Below, piece after piece: positions 32,281 to 45,600 of a stretch of DNA of 64,000 nucleotides. The position numbers were made by a program, and so were the translations under genes. Position 1 is the first letter of the stretch; each line of letters starts with the position of its first letter. Source of the DNA: Opisthocomus hoazin (lineage: Eukaryota > Chordata > Aves > Opisthocomiformes > Opisthocomidae); NCBI RefSeq assembly GCF_030867145.1, contig NC_134428.1:24965537-25029536 (forward strand). Direction: 5' to 3'. A model generated the notes under the pieces. That model searched no databases. It saw only the letters and a program-made list of their open reading frames with translations, and had not been told where the DNA came from.

Positions 32281-35200
32281 AGCGTACGTGAACCGCTGTG
32301 GAGAATGGGATATCGCCCCGCAAATGGGCGCTGTGCCTGCCGGGCTGCTACGAGCACGGTCAGCTGGAGAAATCCTCGCTACCGTGAGGAAGCGTTCAGT
32401 GTCGGAGCGTGTGGCAGCTGGCCCGGGCTTCGGAGCGAGTTCAGGAGAAGGAGAGTCAATCACTGACAGGCCTGGCTGGGTGGGGAAGAAATGGATGTTC
32501 CCGTGCTTGCCTTGAGGGCTGGCTCCGTGGTTTGAAGGTCTGCGTGTCTTGGTGCTCGGAGATGAGAGTTGCAGCTCCATAAACAGGAGAGGGTGCTCCA
32601 GGAGCGTGGAGAGCGGCGCTGACAGGGGCTCAGCAACCATGTTCCTCTGGAAGGAAAATAAAAAAGCGTTCACGCTTGTTTGGGGACCGCACGGAGGAAG
32701 GGACAAACATTTTTTCAGACTTTAGGGTCTCCCACCTTTCTTTTCTCCTGGATTCCCACCAAATGACCGATGTGGGGTCGCTTTCCTGGTGTGAAACATC
32801 AAAGCAGATCCCTGTCAAATGCTGACGTTCTGCTCCTAGATCTGCCCAGAAAGTCTCAAGAAACCTCAAGGTCTCGGCGTGACGTGCTCATTCCGCCACA
32901 TCATCGTATGTGTCACCAGATGAGCAGCTCGTCGCGCCGCGTAGCAGCAGTTCCTGGAGTCCTGTCCCCTGAGTCTGTCCCAGAAGTGACGGAGTGGCCC
33001 GATTTTCCATGGGTGTCTCCTGTGACCGGCAGAGCTGGTGTTGGAGGGTGACTGAAGAGTGATTCCAGGACACCCCGTGCAGGTCGATGCTCGAGTGACT
33101 CGCTGGCACACGATGATAACACTCAAAAATAAAACACAAAATAAACTATGTTTTCTAAGTAGGGGAATGGAGACAAACCACATTAAATTCCACACAAAAA
33201 TATACGGTGAATTCCTAGGATCTACTCGTGTGCATCATGGCTGGCTGCAAGGTTGGACAAGCAGCATCTCTATCGTTCAGATCTCCTTTCTTTTCTCCAA
33301 ATTCCTTGTCAATTGAGTTAAAAGATGCTCTTCATTTTCTTTGGCGCATAAACGATCATTTTAGGACAAGGGAGCATAGAAACCATGGTGAGTTCATGAA
33401 AATGTGTCGTGATGTTATCTAGTCCAACGCCAGCAGCATTTAACTACATCTGTACCGTAAAATTAATAAAGTAATAGGTTTGATAAGTATTTTGGAAAGC
33501 AGATAGACTGAGTATTTTAACATTGTGGGTGATCGGCTCCAACAGGTAATACTTACTTTCTCCTAAAGAGAGCCATTTGCCACACTCCAAAGTAGAGTAG
33601 ATAATACATGGCTTTCTGGTAATCAACATCAAAGTGTGTTTGGGTGGGGCTGTATTAAATAATGAGGAATGACTGAGGATGTTGGCTGTAATCACTTCGG
33701 GAAATGTGTGCGTGTCCCCCCCACCCCCCAAATTAATGATACTGTTGAAAATGTTTTTGTGTCCAAACAGCATCGCACAATTTTGGAGAGCAATTAGCAT
33801 GAAATGAGATGGAGGCTGCCGACAGTAATGTGCTGTCTTAAGTGTCACTCGTCTGTGAAATTACGTAAGTACCCCAGCGCTATGGCCAAGCATGGGATAA
33901 TAAATATACCTGCCTAATTAGGCTGAAAAGTGACATTACTCATCGCAAGGAACGTGGTGACCAAGCGACCGGGCAGCACCGGGGTTTGTGCTTTTCCCAG
34001 TTCAGCCGTGTGGGTAAGAGCTGGCCGGTGGCACCGCAGGGCCGGCAGCGCCGAGGACCTGGTCCTGCAAAGCGTGGTCCTGCCAGCGCGGTTTTCCCAC
34101 CGGCAGCGCGCGTGGTGTTCCTGGTGAAAGGAAGCAGCACTCCTGGCTCTCCCCCAGGGTCCTGCTGCCAGGCAGCGTTGCTGGCGCCTCAGCAGTGGGG
34201 CACTTTCTGCTTCTTGGATAATATTTCCTATAACTGGTGTCTGAAGGGGAGACCACTGAGGGGTTGGTGGCCCTTCACGGTGCAGCTGAACTTCCATCAG
34301 CAGTGAAAGCTCATTCCAGTCAGGTTTCTCACTCTCACCGAGTCCTCGGTTTTAAACTGGATCCGGGGAGTTTATCTGGAACAGAGACCACGTAAGGGTA
34401 GGAATCCTCCCGGTGCGGGCTGGGAGGGCAGGTCCAGCCCTGTCCTCTGCACGCAACCACGTGATGGTCCAAACCAGCCCCAACGCCCGGCTGCTGGCAC
34501 GCTGCCGACGCGGCCCTCGGAGCGGTTGGGTTTCCTTCACTCCAGCCTCTTGTTCTCGCTCACGGCATGCAGGGCGGCGGGTCTGAGCAGCCCTCCTGCA
34601 ACCTGCTCTGTCCATAGCCCGGCTTTTACAACGCCATGCCGGGTCTTTCCACAGGTGTAGAGTGCCAAAAACCCCTCTCAGTACCATGGCGATACCATCG
34701 CGCGAGATGCTCCGGCCTTCCCGATGTCTGCACCTTCCGCAAGCAGAGCAAAGAGTTGCTAAAAAGCCAACATTCAAAGTATGCACCCAAGCCTGTTTTC
34801 AACTCATCATCGTTCTGAAAAATCATCCTGCCGCTGTGAGTCATGGGTTCAGATTCATTTATTCCGCGGTGCAAAGAGGTTTTTATAATACTCTTTCAAC
34901 GGATTGAATCATTCTTTGCTGATGATTTAAGGGTGCTGGTTTATTTCTCCGGTGATTGCAAATGGAAGCTGGATCTTAGCACTAAGCGTGACCCCAAAAC
35001 AAGGAAATATAATCATCTATAATTAAGTAGGCTCCAGCGTGCATTGTAACTCTCTTGGCTGGTACTTTGTTCTGTGTGTTGTCAGACAGAAAATGTTTCC
35101 TTCCCGAGATAAAGGGTTACTATCAATGCCAGGGATGGTTACTTTCCATGTTTACTCGCTAAATATCACGTAATAACATCAGAAGGAAAAGGCACTTTTC

Positions 35201-36046
35201 AAGTCATTTTATCAGCAATAATTATACTTTGGAATAATTGATAACTCTGCAGATGAGCACAACAAATCCATTTTACTCAGAAGAGCAACAGATCAAATAT
35301 TTATAGTCCAGCACTAAAACATTGTCGGAGTGCAGAGCTAAAGGTTATGCCTGAGATTAATTTCATATTCACAGCTTGACGCGGGTGCGGTTCGTTTGCA
35401 GCGAAGAAACTTTGTGTGTAATAGCGAAATTTGCTCTCACTTGACAAAGTTTCTGTTATAAGTGATCATTTTCTCAGGGCTTCTTATTTTTTTTTAAGAA
35501 GCGTCAGACGCTCTTGTTAGCTGTGGCTTCACACGGGCCCCTCGCTGGAGGGCGGGTTTAATTTTACAGCCCTGACCGTCCTTTGGAGACCGGGGTTCGT
35601 TTGTCTGAGGCTGGAAAGAGCGTTTTCGGGGGCTGTAAGATCGGCGTTGCTTGGCTCGGCCGCGTCAGGCGCCTCCTGCGAGGCCTCCCGCCCACCCTCT
35701 TGCTGTGGGCCATCAAACCCGTCTGCAGCGTCGCAGACCGGAGTCGGCAGGGTCGGGGCTTTTTCACTCTGCGAGCTTTTGGATCAAACGTACCAGCAGC
35801 CCCCTCCGTGGGACTGAGAGGGAGGCCGTCTGTCTGTTCTTCTGCGTTTGAGCAGTATCCCGGTCTGCGATTACTAATCACGTTAGTTGTTCACCTTTTT
35901 TTAATTTTTTTTAACCAAAGCATGTTTTTCTATTTAAAACTTCAGTTGTCGAGAGGCAAACACACCCTGCAGGCGCTTCGTTCGCCGATAGGCACAGTGC
36001 ACTCTGCGTGATGCACAACTCGGATTTGATGAGGGAATTTTTCCTC
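32281..36046. other. Intergenic: no gene recognised, AT-rich islands
   Basis: This is the space between ZNF598 and NPW. GC content drops in 33100-33920 and 34780-35500. These islands have no repeats I recognise and no sustained conserved-looking frame, so they are candidate regulatory elements. The remaining parts show nothing. Confidence 0.6.
33912..33923. promoter_or_regulatory. 12-bp palindrome GCCTAATTAGGC
   Basis: A perfect palindrome centred on TAATTA, the core bound by many homeodomain proteins. It sits at the edge of an AT-rich island. Function is unknown. Confidence 0.35.
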
Positions 36047-36255
36047 AGAATCACAGAATCACAGAATAGTAGGGGTTGGAAGGGACCTCTGTGGGTCATC
36101 TAGTCCAACCCCCCTGCCGAAGCAGGGTCACCTACAGCAGGCTGCACAGGACCTTGTCCAGGCGGGTCTTGAATATCTCCAGAGAAGGAGACTCCACAGC
36201 CTCCCTGGGCAGCCTGTTCCAGGGCTCCGTCACCCTCAGAGGGAAAAAGATCTTT
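36047..36255 (-). mobile_element. CR1 LINE 3' fragment (minus)
   Basis: It begins with cagaatcacagaatcacagaa (the reversed octamer tail) and runs to the cctcagagggaaaaagatct part of the RT tail, about 200 bp. It is inverted relative to the copy at 36957. Confidence 0.93.
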
Positions 36256-36956
36256 ATTTGCGAGAAAAATGATACAAGCTTTTCTGAAGAGGAGCGATTC
36301 CTCAAAGGGTGGGGGGGGGTGAACAGGGAGGGGAAGGCTCCTTGAAGTCTAAAGAGAGACACATGCTGGGAAGCAGCGTTGTATTTTAAGGCATTCATGA
36401 ACATTGGCCTAGCGATGAGAGTTTTCTTTAGCAACGGCTTCTTGGCGGATGAGAGCAGGGTAAGTGCAGCTAACAGAAAACATAGTACCTCGGTGGGAAT
36501 TCCAGGGAACAGCGGGGGAAGGAAACGGCATTAGGCTCTCAAGGTGAAGCGCCCATGTGCCAGTTCCCAGAACAGGGCGAGGACCGTGAGAGAGCTCGAT
36601 TTTCAGACAACATTACGGGAGCTCACGTCAATAGACAGAAAAGCTCCCTCGCGGCTCCTGCCCGGTTTTCCGAACCGGGGAGCGGTGCCAGGGCACGTCG
36701 GAGGGGCCAGGGTGGATGAGCGGCACTGCCTGATGCTCTGTGCAGGGTGGGAGCCTCGGGAGCGTCTGCCCAGCTGAGCCCTGACCGAACCTTCACCACG
36801 CTTAACCCACCCCGCCCGGTGTTGGACTTGGCAAACGCAAGTTCCACTGCCTGCTTTTCCAGCGACAAGACACGTTTTCACCCCCATTTCTGTATTCTGC
36901 AATGCTAAGGCTCAGAAAGTTGGCGAGCATGTCCTTGAGGATACTGCTTTGCCTTG

Positions 36957-37430
36957 AGGAGCTACTGGAGAGAGTCCAGCGGAGGGCTATGAGGATGAGG
37001 AGGGGACTGGAGCATCTCTGCTACGAGGAGAGGCTGAGGGAGCTGGGCTTGTTCAGCCTGGAGAAGAGAAGGCTGAGAGGGGACCTTAGAAATGCCTCTA
37101 AATATCTGCAGGGTGGGGGTCAGGAGGATGGGGCCAGACTCTTTTCAGTGGTGCCCAGCGACAGGACAAGGGGCAACGGGCACAAACTGAAGCAGAGGAA
37201 GCTCCAGCTGAACCCGAGGAAGAACTTCTTCCCTCTGAGGGTGACGGAGCCCTGGCCCAGGCTGCCCAGGGAGGCTGTGGAGTCTCCTTCTCTGGAGATA
37301 TTCCAGCCCCGCCTGGCCGCGGTGCTGTGCAGCCTGCTGTGGGTGACCCTGCTTGGGCAGGGGGTTGGGCTGGGGGATCCCCAGAGGTCCCTGCCAACAC
37401 TGAACATTCTGGGATTCTGGGATTGTGTGA
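36957..37430 (+). mobile_element. CR1 LINE 3' fragment
   Basis: It starts gagctactggagagagtcca and ends cattctgggattctggg. The RT C-terminal frame is open from before the element to 37447, running past the octamers because they have mutated to attctggg. Confidence 0.94.
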
Positions 37431-37892
37431 GCTCAGGTAGCGAGTAACTGATAACCTCAGGAGGGCAGCTCGCAGCTCCGGACTCGCCGTCTGGTGCCCT
37501 GCCAGCCCGACCCCTTGGCTCTGGATAACTTGATTTTTTTTGGCTGCTGCTCGATTTTGGGGGGTGTCGATCTCACTCTCACTGCAGAAACAGCAGTAAG
37601 AATTGCACATGGTCAGCGTGGGGCATCGGGCTTCTTGTTGTAGCGTTGTGCTTCTTGCAACACGGTTGTGGCACATTTAATTCTAGTTGCAGAGCTGGTG
37701 CAGGTAGAGGACTGCTAACGCGCCTCCTTTTTGATATCTCGGAAGGTTTTACAAACATACTGCTTAATCCACCAAAGTGTTCGTGCCAAGGAAAACATAC
37801 TCCACCTGTGCAGATTTGCTTAAAGGCAGATTGTGTTCTCATCTACCTGCCTTGGAGCCCTCTGCTCCAATTATCTTATGTGCATATCTTAT

Positions 37893-38051
37893 GCCCAGGG
37901 AGGCTGTGGAGTCTCCTTCTCTGGAGATATTCCAGACCTGCCTGGACAAGGTCCTCTGCGGCCTGCTGTAGGTGACCCTGCTTGGGCAGGGGGTTGGACT
38001 GGGTGACCCACAGAGGTCCCTTCCAACCCCCAACATTCTGTGATTCTGTGA
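37893..38051 (+). mobile_element. CR1 LINE 3' fragment, about 160 bp
   Basis: Starts cccagggaggctgtggagtc and ends cattctgtgattctgtg. It is one of the shortest 5'-truncated copies, with target-like wording cttatgcccaggg at its 5' edge. Confidence 0.92.
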
Positions 38052-41000
38052 TATGGTTGTGTGTACAATACAGCCTCACCGAATTAAATTTCAAGAAAAT
38101 AGGAGAGCACTTCGGGGTTGTGTGGGATTTGGTTAAGAGATCTCAGAGCTGTCAAAGAAAAGATTCATCTCACAACTCTTCCTCCTTACAGTAAACACGC
38201 GGAAGATCGGAGCCAAATATACTCTGCCCTTCACACCGCGGGGTATTAGCTCGCTTTCGTTACTGTGAATTACTTCCAGGAGAAAGACTGAATCATGGGC
38301 TGGAGGGGGCTGAGGAATCTGCTTGCGTTAGAGACACCCAGCTGATGGCATCTTTTTTCCCTGCCCTTTTACCCGCTTTTCAGGTTTTTTGTCTTTGCTG
38401 CTTACTTGCTGCTTTTCTAAGGCAACGCTGTCGTGCCACATCCTCGTGATTTTTTCATCATGGCTCTCTGGTGGTGTTACGTCCCGTCCAGATCACTCTG
38501 TGATGGCATTGCCCCAGCCCTGGAGATGGTTGGAGACTCTCTCCATATTCTGCCAACCGCAGCCGTTGGAGGCAAAACAGGCAAAATGATGGGCTGGAGG
38601 GATGTGGTGGTTTCGGACAGCCCGTCTTGCCGCCCAGGTCGCCCCGTCAGTCGGGTTCTCGAGTTGATGAGTCACGACAGAAGCGGAGGATCGCGCCTGT
38701 AGCTGGGGAGGTGACAGGCTGCTTCGTTAGGCTCGGATGGGCGAGGACCGATGAGCGGAGTTTGACGGGCAGTGCAGAGGACCGGGGCCTGCAGCTCGGC
38801 TCGGTTTTGGTCTCCGATCGGTGATTCAGTTCCTCCCTCTCCGTACCTCAGTTTTAAGCAGAAATAATTCCACTGACTCAGCTGGGTGCGATGGGGCTTC
38901 ATTATTGGCTATAAAGGGCTTTGAAATCCAAAATGATCGATGCCTGGAGAGCGTGCGTGATGAGTAAGCTGGATGCCGTGCTGTGGGCTGAGCTGCAGAA
39001 TTCCGGCGAACAAACAAGTTCCTTTGGCTTGGAGCAGCAAGCTCCGTGAAACTGTGCAAAAGCATCGCGAGTTTGTCTGGTGGGTTTTTTTTAACTTAGT
39101 GCTAATGGATCCATTGTTCCATGTGAAGGTTTCTGCTGCGCTTGTTGTATTGTGTGTGACATTTACAGCACTCTTTGTTCCATTAGCAAAGTAATTTGAG
39201 ATAGTTTATTATCCTTCGGAGACTCCGCTGCTTGCTGTTTAACTTCCATGTGACTGGACCCTGGGAAAAAAAATCTGTTAAAATAGTACACCAGTCTAAA
39301 AATAGTGAGGAATTCGTCGTTTCTTAGGGGTAAAATAATTAATGTAGTGCACTTTAATAAGAAGATCTGCGACATTAGGAAACACTACTTACTGTTTCTG
39401 CTGTCTCTTCAGAGCCACCAAAACAGGCAGCAGCTCTATCGTGGAGTCAAGGTGTGTCTTGCCTCACAGTTTGAAATTGTAATTTGTTTGTATCAGTTAC
39501 AGTTCCTTTATTTCGGAGGAACAAAGAAATAGCATTTAATCAGCATGTTCTGAATCATTGGTGAAAGGAATCGCTCCGTAATTTGAATTTATTCCACGAG
39601 GACACACTTTAGATGCAAGAAAATGGCAAAGGCTGTTATTCCTGGGAGCATCTGCCCGGGGTGCTGTCAGCAGGGTACCCGAGGGACCGAGCCCGCCGGG
39701 GTCCCGCTTGCTGAGTGCCTCACCGCGCGCCGCACGCCCGTTCTGATTCACCGGCAGAGCTCGGCAGCGGGCTGCGCGTTGCAGAGCGTCGCAGCTCGCT
39801 GAGCCACATGTGTGGGAATATTTTTTTTCTTGCCATTAAGACTTCACCCTTTCGTGGGTTGAAGTAATGCAAGAGGCAGCGGGGATGCGAATCTGGGAAA
39901 GCAGGTGAAGGGTGAAGCGCAGAAACGCGGTGGGCGGGCAGAGCTGGAGCGGCGGGACCCAGCCCGCTGACCTCCTGGCAGGGTGTTTCGCACATTTGCC
40001 TTTGGGATGGCATCTTCTGTAGTGGGTCGCTCAGATGCTGAGCTTCAAACCTTCTCTGGAGGACAACTGCTGGCTCAGGACGAGCGTGGTGCTGCCCGGA
40101 GGGGATGGGCAGCAAACCTCATCCCTGCTGCAACCTCTGACTTCAGCTCCTCCGCTGTTTCCTATGCCTCGGGCAGATTTCACGGCAGTGCAGCCTCTGT
40201 GGCCTTTTGGCTGTTTGGTGCCCGTCTCCCGGAGGCAAACCTGCGCCCTGAGCGGGAAGGCAGAGCCAGGCGGAGTCTCCAGGCGAAGGACCTCGGAGCG
40301 GGAGGCTCCGTTACTTGGCCAGACCCGCCGTTCGCTCCTGTGGTCTTTGGCAACTCGCTTGAACTCCCGGGGCCTCAGTTTCCCAGCCTGGCACAGAGGA
40401 TGATGATGGGTAAGAGAGGCGGTGGGAGTTAGCGGAGGGCTCTGCAGCCAGGGGGGAGGCCGGCTCTGTACCGGACTGCGTGAGGCTCCTCATCCAGAGT
40501 GATGTGGCCTCCGTCCTCTCTCATCATACTCCCACAAGGAGAAGCTGTAGAGACCAAACGGCCCAAAAGTGTCACGTATAGGATGAGCGTTAATGACCAA
40601 GCGTGCCAGAGACCCCGTCACAGGGCTGGCCTCTTCAATTGCTTTGTTTTCATGCTCGGCTGAGTCGCTAACCTGCCAATAAACACCAGAGTCATTATAA
40701 TAAAAATGTGGAAAATGCTATCATTAAACCACACCGGTTTATTTTTCAAGTGCCTCTTTCTGGGACATCAAATTCATTTAGATCATTCTCAAAAGCCACA
40801 AATCCTGAATGGATGCAGTAATGTGTGTGGTGGGAGGCGAGAGCATTAAATCAGGTCGAGAGTCAGGGCTCTGCCGAGAGAGCTCGGCTGGCTTTGTCGC
40901 AGGGGTTTCAGACCTGATGCCTCCGGCTGCTCACCCTCCTCGCCCCCCAGCCGGGCAGTTTTTCAGACTGAAACCCCGGTGCACGCTCTGGCATCTCAGC

Positions 41001-42806
41001 TTGGAGCTGTGGTGGAGGTGGCTGGTCCAGCGGTGAAGAGAGATTTCCCCCCTGGACCCCCCCTCCTCAGCAACTGGGAGCCAGGGCCTTCCGATGGCGG
41101 AGTCTTCCTCTTACAATAAAATTCATTTTGTTCCAAAATAAAAGAAAAAGACCTTAAATCCTTTCAGCAGCAGAGCCATAAGATCAGATCCCGTTGCCCT
41201 TTACCTCGACAAATGTGGAAGAACATCATTAGGGGTTCGTCCGAGCACTGGGGTAGCTGAGCAAAGTCTCGGCTCAGCATCCGTGTAGCTGGTAAATGTG
41301 ATGCTGGAGCTAATAATTGTGTTTATTGAATGAAAACATTAAAAGTGGGAGTTTCAAAAGCGCTGGAGATCAGCTGGACTCTGCTCGGGTGAATGCAAGC
41401 ACCCACAGCTTAGAGAAGTGACCTGAAAGGCTGAAATCTAAATCTCACAGGAGTCTGTAGAAAACTTCTGCGGGAGCCAGGATTTATTCATAAGCTTTTT
41501 GTCTACCAAGAAGAACCAGGATTTCGTTCCTCTGGGGGAGTTCCTGGCACCAGGACCACCTCGGAGCGACGTGTCCGCTGACGTGCCACGGTGTTTGCGG
41601 GAGCACCGGCTTCTGCGAGGGGAATAGGAATCCTAAAATTGTATTTTAGCTACTTAGAATACAAATAGAAGACAAATTGCTTGTCAGCTGTTTCGTTTGG
41701 AAGATATTTAAAAATACTTGGTAGAGGAAACGTGCACTCTGCTTGAGATCCAGAGTCTGACTGTATCAGCCTGAAGGATCTCAAAGTGCCTCGCAGACGC
41801 AACAGCCTGGCTGCGAGCAGGAATCCTTCAACACACTGCGAGGAGACAGCTCAGTTCAGTTCCCGGAGAGTTCATCAGCCTGACAGGTTACTCAAGTCAT
41901 GCCAAAAATACGCCTAAAAAGACACTTCAGGCAGATGGTGAGGAACCAGCAAATCTTCCACGCCCGGATGGGGAGGTTGAGCCCGCGTCGGTGCGTCGCC
42001 GCAGCGAAACGCAGGCGGCTGCGCTGCCTGTTCGCTGGGGAGCAGGGACAGAGCAAGGCTCTGCCGTCTCCAGACTGAGCAGCAGGACGTTGGGCATCCG
42101 TCCGTCCCTCGGGGGGAGAAGGAAGTATAATGGTTTTTTATTGAGTGAAATAAACCTGGCAGCGCGTGCGCCCGCGGGGGCTGGGGCTCGGCGACCAGGG
42201 AGGGATGCGATGCGATCGTCTGTGCGCTGTACCGATGTCGTTCATTAATGGCTCTATTAAAACAGGAGAGTGGTGAGGCCGTTCGTAATGTCCAGGGCAC
42301 TCAAGGGGTGACAGAAATAGCCCGTTCGTCAGCGATCCGCTCGCTGGGAGACGGGAGCCCGGCTTCATCCTTACCGTCAGCCTGGGTGCTTCCAAGAAGC
42401 TGCGCCGTGGAGGAGTTGGACGCTCTGGGTCCGGTTCATCAACAGAAATGAGTCGTGCTCTGCACAGATGTATCTTCCAGCACTCCGCTCGGGAAAAGGC
42501 CGGGATCCCCTTCTTACCAACTGGGAATTTCCCTCACTCCCCACCTTCCCAGAAGAGGAAAATCTCAAGGCTCTGCACTGACCGCCTTACACCTCCCCGC
42601 GTCTCATTGCTGCCTGCCTGTTCTCCGGCCGGCCGCAGCCCCCAGCCCCGCTCTCCCTGGCCCTGCCTGGCCAAGGGGCTGGTTCCTGAGGTTGTTGCTT
42701 GCCCGAGATGAGCAGAACCTGCTCCCGTGCACCGAGGGGTCCCCAGCACCGGCCCGTCTCCTGCCTGAGCACAAGCTTTCTTTCTTTTTATTTTTCTTTT
42801 TTTTTC
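38052..42806. other. Intergenic: nothing coding recognised
   Basis: Mixed GC-rich and AT-rich DNA. AT-rich islands at about 40640-40830 and 41290-41480 stand out against GC-rich flanks. Short ORFs show no recognisable domains. Confidence 0.6.
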
Positions 42807-43184
42807 TGGGCTTGTTGAGCCTGAAGAAGAGAAAGCTGAGAGGGGACCTAATATATACTTACAAATATCTGCAGGGCGGGGGTCAGGAGGCCGGGGCCAG
42901 ACTCTTTCCAGTGGTGCCCAGCGACAGGACAAGGGGCAACGGGCACAAACTGAAGCAGGGGAAGCTCCAGCTGAACCCGAGGAAGAACTTCTTCCCTCTG
43001 AGGGTGACGGAGCCCTGGCCCAGGCTGCCCAGGGAGGCTGTGGAGTCTCCTTCTCTGGAGATATTCCAGACCCGCCTGGCCGCGGTGCTGTGCAGCCTGC
43101 TCTGGGTGACCCTGCTTGGGCAGGGGGTTGGGCTGGGTGACCCACAGAGGGCCCTGCCAACCCCTACTATCTGTGATTCTGTGA
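42807..43184 (+). mobile_element. CR1 LINE 3' fragment
   Basis: Starts at ctgggcttgttgagcctgaa, right after a T-rich run (tttctttttatttttctttt), and ends ctactatctgtgattctgtg. The RT C-terminal frame is open throughout. The gggacctaatatatact variant is shared with the copy at 5518. Confidence 0.94.
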
Positions 43185-44177
43185 AGCACGTGCCCATGCC
43201 TGGGCAGAGGGTCTCGAAACGGCGAGCTGGGCTGATGGAGAAAGCTGCACTGCTGGGGAGTTGTGCTTGCTGGGCGTGAGAAGGTGGGGGTGGATGGATG
43301 CCGGTGAAGAGCCGGGCACACGACAGCGGGAAGCAGGCTGGCCAGGTTCCTTGGGAGCACGTTAAAATAATATCAACAAGGAGAAATGGGCACACAGGAG
43401 CATGCAGATGCTGAGAACAAAATTAATCAAGTTACTGTGTGGCCTGGAAAAAAAAAAAAGGAATTATTTAGTCATAGTTCAGTGTATAAAACCAAGAACT
43501 TGGCTAATAAACAAGAGCAACTGGAATTGCTCCCTGATGAGCATAAATTGGACCTGCTTGGTTTTATTAAGGAATCTAGGGGGAAAAGTCACCTGACTGG
43601 AATGGCAAAATTCATGGTATGTCCTGTTGAAGAGCAACTGAGTTGTGGAAGAGGAGGGGAAGCAGCGTGACAAATCCACTCCAAACGGTCTTGAGCACTT
43701 TGCCGCCGGAGAGGCTGCCGGCTCCTCTCCGCTGCCTGCCCCGAACCGCGGCGGGGAGCGGGACGACCGGCTCCTCGCACCCCCGACGTACCTGCGGGCA
43801 AAAACTTGTGCGGTCACAGCGTTTGGATCCAGGCGACAGCGAGTGGCTCTCAGCTGGGGGCAGCGGGGACGGCGTTGCTGAATCCCCAGCCCTCCCCGCG
43901 TGTCAGGGAGGGTTGGAAGGGGCTGCAGATGGCAGGCGCTGCGATTCCTCTGCGTCGCGAAGGCCGTGGGCTTCGGTGGGAGGAGGGCGAGTTGGCGGGC
44001 GTCCTGTGGGCATCGGGTATTCATCTCCTGGGTCATCTTTTTTCCCCTAAAGATGAGATGGAAGAGCAGGAGTTGCTCCCTGAAGCAACTGTCTGGGTAG
44101 GCGGGCGGGCAGCTGGCCGGTCTGCACTGTGATGGAGGGGTGACCCAGAGCGGACGGAGGTCTCAGGGTGGCATTAC
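43185..44177. other. Intergenic spacer between two CR1 copies
   Basis: No gene recognised. The part at 43380-43640 is A-rich with short open frames that resemble no known protein. Confidence 0.55.
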
Positions 44178-45060
44178 ACAGAATCACAGCATGGCAGGGG
44201 TTGGCAGGGCCCTCTGTGGGTCACCCAGCCCAACCCCCTGCCCAAGCAGGGTCACCCAGAGCAGGCTGCACAGCACCACGTCCAGGCGGGGCTGGAATAT
44301 CTCCAGAGAAGGAGACTCCACAGCCTCCCTGGGCAGCCTGGGCCAGGGCTCCGGCACCCTCAGAGGGAAGAAGTTCTTCCTCATGTTCAGCTGGAGCTTC
44401 CTCTGCTTCAGTTTGTGCCCGTTGCCCCTTGTCCTGTCACTGGGCACCACTGGAAAGAGTCTGGCCCCATCCTCCTGACCCACACCCTGCAGATATTTAG
44501 AGGCGTTTCTAAGGTCCCCTCTCAGCCTTCTCTTCTTCAGGCTGAACAAGCCCAGCTCCCTCAGCCTCTCCTCGTAGGAGAGATGCTCCAGTCCCCTCCT
44601 CATCCTCGTAGCCCTCCTCTGGACTCTCTCCAGTAGCTCCTCATCTTTCTTGAACTGGGGAGCCCAGAACAGGACACAGCACTGCAGATGGGGCCTCACC
44701 AGGGCAGAGCAGAGGGGGAGGAGAACCTCCCTCGCCCTGCTGCCCACACTCTTCTTGATGCACCCCAGGATCCCATCGGCCTTCTGGGCACCCAGGGCAC
44801 GCTGCTGGCTCATGGTCACCCTGTCGTCCCCCAGCACTCCCAGTCCCTCTCCACAGAGCTGCTCTCCAGCAGCTCAGCCCCAGCCTGTACTGGTGCCTGG
44901 GGTTGTTCCTCCCCAGGGGCAGGACCCTGCCCTTGCCCTTGTTGAACCTCACCAGGTTCCTCTCTGCCCAACTCTCCAGCCTGGCCAGGTCACGCTGGAT
45001 GGCAGCACACTCGTGGGGGTCTGAGCACAGCAGCCGTCGGAGCCCCCCTCCCACGTTCAC
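44178..45060 (-). mobile_element. CR1 LINE, longest copy in the window (minus)
   Basis: The 3' end is at 44178 (reversed octamers). The element runs about 880 bp, into the reverse-transcriptase C-terminal region with the phrases RLESWAERNLVRFNKGK, GILGCIKKSVGSR and ERVQRRATRMRRGL. The reading frame is broken once near 44840, between the SWAERN block and the following block, so it is inactive. The 5' limit near 45060 is approximate. Confidence 0.93.
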
Positions 45061-45600
45061 CCATCTGATCTCCTCCCGTCTCTGCACCCCTCAAGCGGTC
45101 GTGGCCTTGCCCTGCTCCCAGGCGAGTTCACGGGCACCAGGCCCCCCGAACCACGCGGGGGGTTTAGTCTGAGCGAGGTGGGACCCCAATCCGGATCCCA
45201 GCGCCCCGTGGGTGCGGGGAGGGGGGAGAGGAGCCCACCGAGCAGGGCAGGGCAGCCGTGCTCCCCGGGGCGTGTGGGCCCCTCGCACCCCCCCGCAGCA
45301 GCAGTGTCTCTGCGCCGGGGTGGGTGACCAAAGCGGGGCTTCACCGCCTCCACCCAGCACCCCGCTCGGGATGGATTTTGCTGAAAATCTCTGCAGTTCA
45401 CTCTTGCTGACGGTTCCACCGGGGCACGTTCCTGCGCCTGGCGGTCGGTGTCGGCGTGGGCAGCGAGGGTGGGGGGCATGCCTGAAGGAAGGGGGTGCAG
45501 GACCCTCAGAAGGTCCTTGTCTACAGTCAGTTTATGACATCTCCCTTCCTCCAGAGGTAAATCCTGCTGCTGTCGAGCAGGTCCTGAGGGGCCGGGGATG
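45061..45600. other. Spacer before the NPW minisatellite
   Basis: GC-rich single-copy sequence. No gene seen. Confidence 0.5.

Noticed and set aside
31906-32466. 186-codon plus-strand ORF divergent from ZNF598
   Set aside because: CpG-island composition explains it; no conserved motif, donor or poly(A) evidence for a divergent coding gene.
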